From Pseudomonadota bacterium (GTDB lineage Bacteria > Pseudomonadota > Alphaproteobacteria > Acetobacterales > Acetobacteraceae): a DNA stretch of 6,408 nucleotides. Position 1 is the stretch's first letter. Each line of letters begins with the position of its first letter. The stretch is taken from the NCBI GenBank assembly GCA_021808205.1, contig JAKBCD010000116.1, positions 1 through 6,408 of the forward strand, in the 5' to 3' direction. The notes beneath the pieces were generated by a model. That model did not search any database. It saw nothing but the letters and a program-made list of their open reading frames with translations, and was not told the origin of the DNA. Positions 5,989 through 6,408 of this stretch are shown here, one piece after another. The position numbers were made by a program, and so were the translations under genes.

Positions 5989-6408
5989 TTAAGCGGCGGC
6001 GCGGCTGTTTGGCATCTGGGCTGCCAGTGCAGCGCGAATTGCCTGCGGTAATTGCCTGGCGGATGTCACCCGTGGATAAGCCATTTCCGGCTTCCCTGGT
6101 GCATCACCATAAATCGCCGCGTGCTCGGCCCAGTTGTCGAACACCATCCTGTCCACATTGTCGATGAACGTTTCGACCGAAACGCCTTCGGCCAGTATCA
6201 GGTCATGTTCATCAACCTCGACGTGATAATAAACGAAATTTTCGCTTATCGGCTCCCGCAGAATGGTCTCTCCATTCACCAGCGCGCCTGCGTTCACCAG
6301 CGTATTCCCAATCAACAAGGCATGGTCTGGGGAAATCAACAGGTCGCGGGAAGGGGAGTGGCCATCCAGCGCCCCGGCGCGAATACGCACAGGTAAAACC
6401 CGTAGCGG
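5989..6408 (-). CDS. Hint_2-domain protein (C-terminal part, 5' partial at right edge)
   Basis: The minus-strand frame is open from the right edge to a TAA at 5991-5989, giving about 139 residues. A GTG at 6390 could be taken as a start, but the frame continues upstream with PLRVLP and the conserved VRIRAGAL runs across it, so the true start is outside the window. The visible part matches the second half of Hint_2 (hedgehog/intein) domains: VRIRAGALDG, then RDLLISPDHALLIGN with the block B-like histidine, LVNGETI, and YYHVEVDEHDLILAEGVSVE. It ends in a family-typical tail with YPRVTSARQLPQAIRAAL. The nucleophilic Cys block expected at the Hint N-terminus and any attached secretion, adhesin or calcium-binding repeats are not visible. 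Hint_2 proteins are common in Acetobacteraceae and Rhodobacteraceae, often as large secreted proteins of unknown role. It is convergent with the metG operon and has its own terminator. Confidence 0.85.
   Translation of the reverse strand, partial: PLRVLPVRIRAGALDGHSPSRDLLISPDHALLIGNTLVNAGALVNGETILREPISENFVYYHVEVDEHDLILAEGVSVETFIDNVDRMVFDNWAEHAAIYGDAPGKPEMAYPRVTSARQLPQAIRAALAAQMPNSRAAA

Noticed and set aside
6388..6390. GTG as start of a small 133-residue minus-strand protein
   Set aside because: The conserved Hint_2 segment crosses this codon and the frame continues upstream to the window edge, so the gene is partial.
6052..6396. Plus-strand open frame opposite the Hint gene
   Set aside because: The minus-strand frame has recognisable Hint_2 motifs and its own terminator; the plus-strand translation has none.
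1..6408. CRISPR arrays, tRNA or rRNA genes, insertion sequences, attachment sites
   Set aside because: No direct-repeat array, tRNA or rRNA-like stretch, transposase or terminal repeats were seen; genes fill nearly all of the window.

Overview
The window reads as chromosomal DNA from a high-GC alphaproteobacterium, probably of the Acetobacteraceae/Rhodospirillales group. This rests on three things: the tmk-holB-metG-tatD-MBL gene order, the alphaproteobacterial style of RlpA and of a cysteine-poor HolB, and a Hint_2-type protein at the right edge. The placement is inferred from remembered family patterns, not from a search.

Layout. Positions 1-5923 carry seven tightly packed plus-strand genes. 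First comes the 3' end of an MltB-type lytic transglycosylase (1-366). It is followed by an RlpA-like lipoprotein with a SPOR domain (363-1232), thymidylate kinase (1236-1859), the DNA polymerase III delta' subunit (1859-2827), methionyl-tRNA synthetase (2824-4359), a TatD-family metal-dependent hydrolase (4359-5138) and a PhnP-like metallo-beta-lactamase-fold hydrolase (5135-5923). Every junction is a 1- or 4-base start/stop overlap, except rlpA/tmk, which has a 3-base gap. The genes therefore look like one transcript with coupled translation. No promoter for this run is visible, so it must start upstream of the window.

Positions 5924-5988 form a short convergent intergenic region with one strong hairpin. 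Its T-tract is on the minus strand, so it best serves as the terminator of the minus-strand gene. From 5989 to the right edge lies the C-terminal part of a minus-strand Hint_2-domain protein, whose N-terminus is outside the window.

How the genes fit together. The first two act on peptidoglycan in the cell envelope. Tmk and HolB serve DNA precursor supply and the replication clamp loader. MetG serves translation. TatD and the MBL protein are conserved companions with poorly defined substrates. This is mostly a housekeeping region and I see no undescribed system in it. The points most worth a second look are an RlpA domain with both putative catalytic residues replaced, a roughly 30% GC patch inside tmk that coincides with loss of a usual family motif, and the apparent absence of the carboxypeptidase gene often found between rlpA and tmk.
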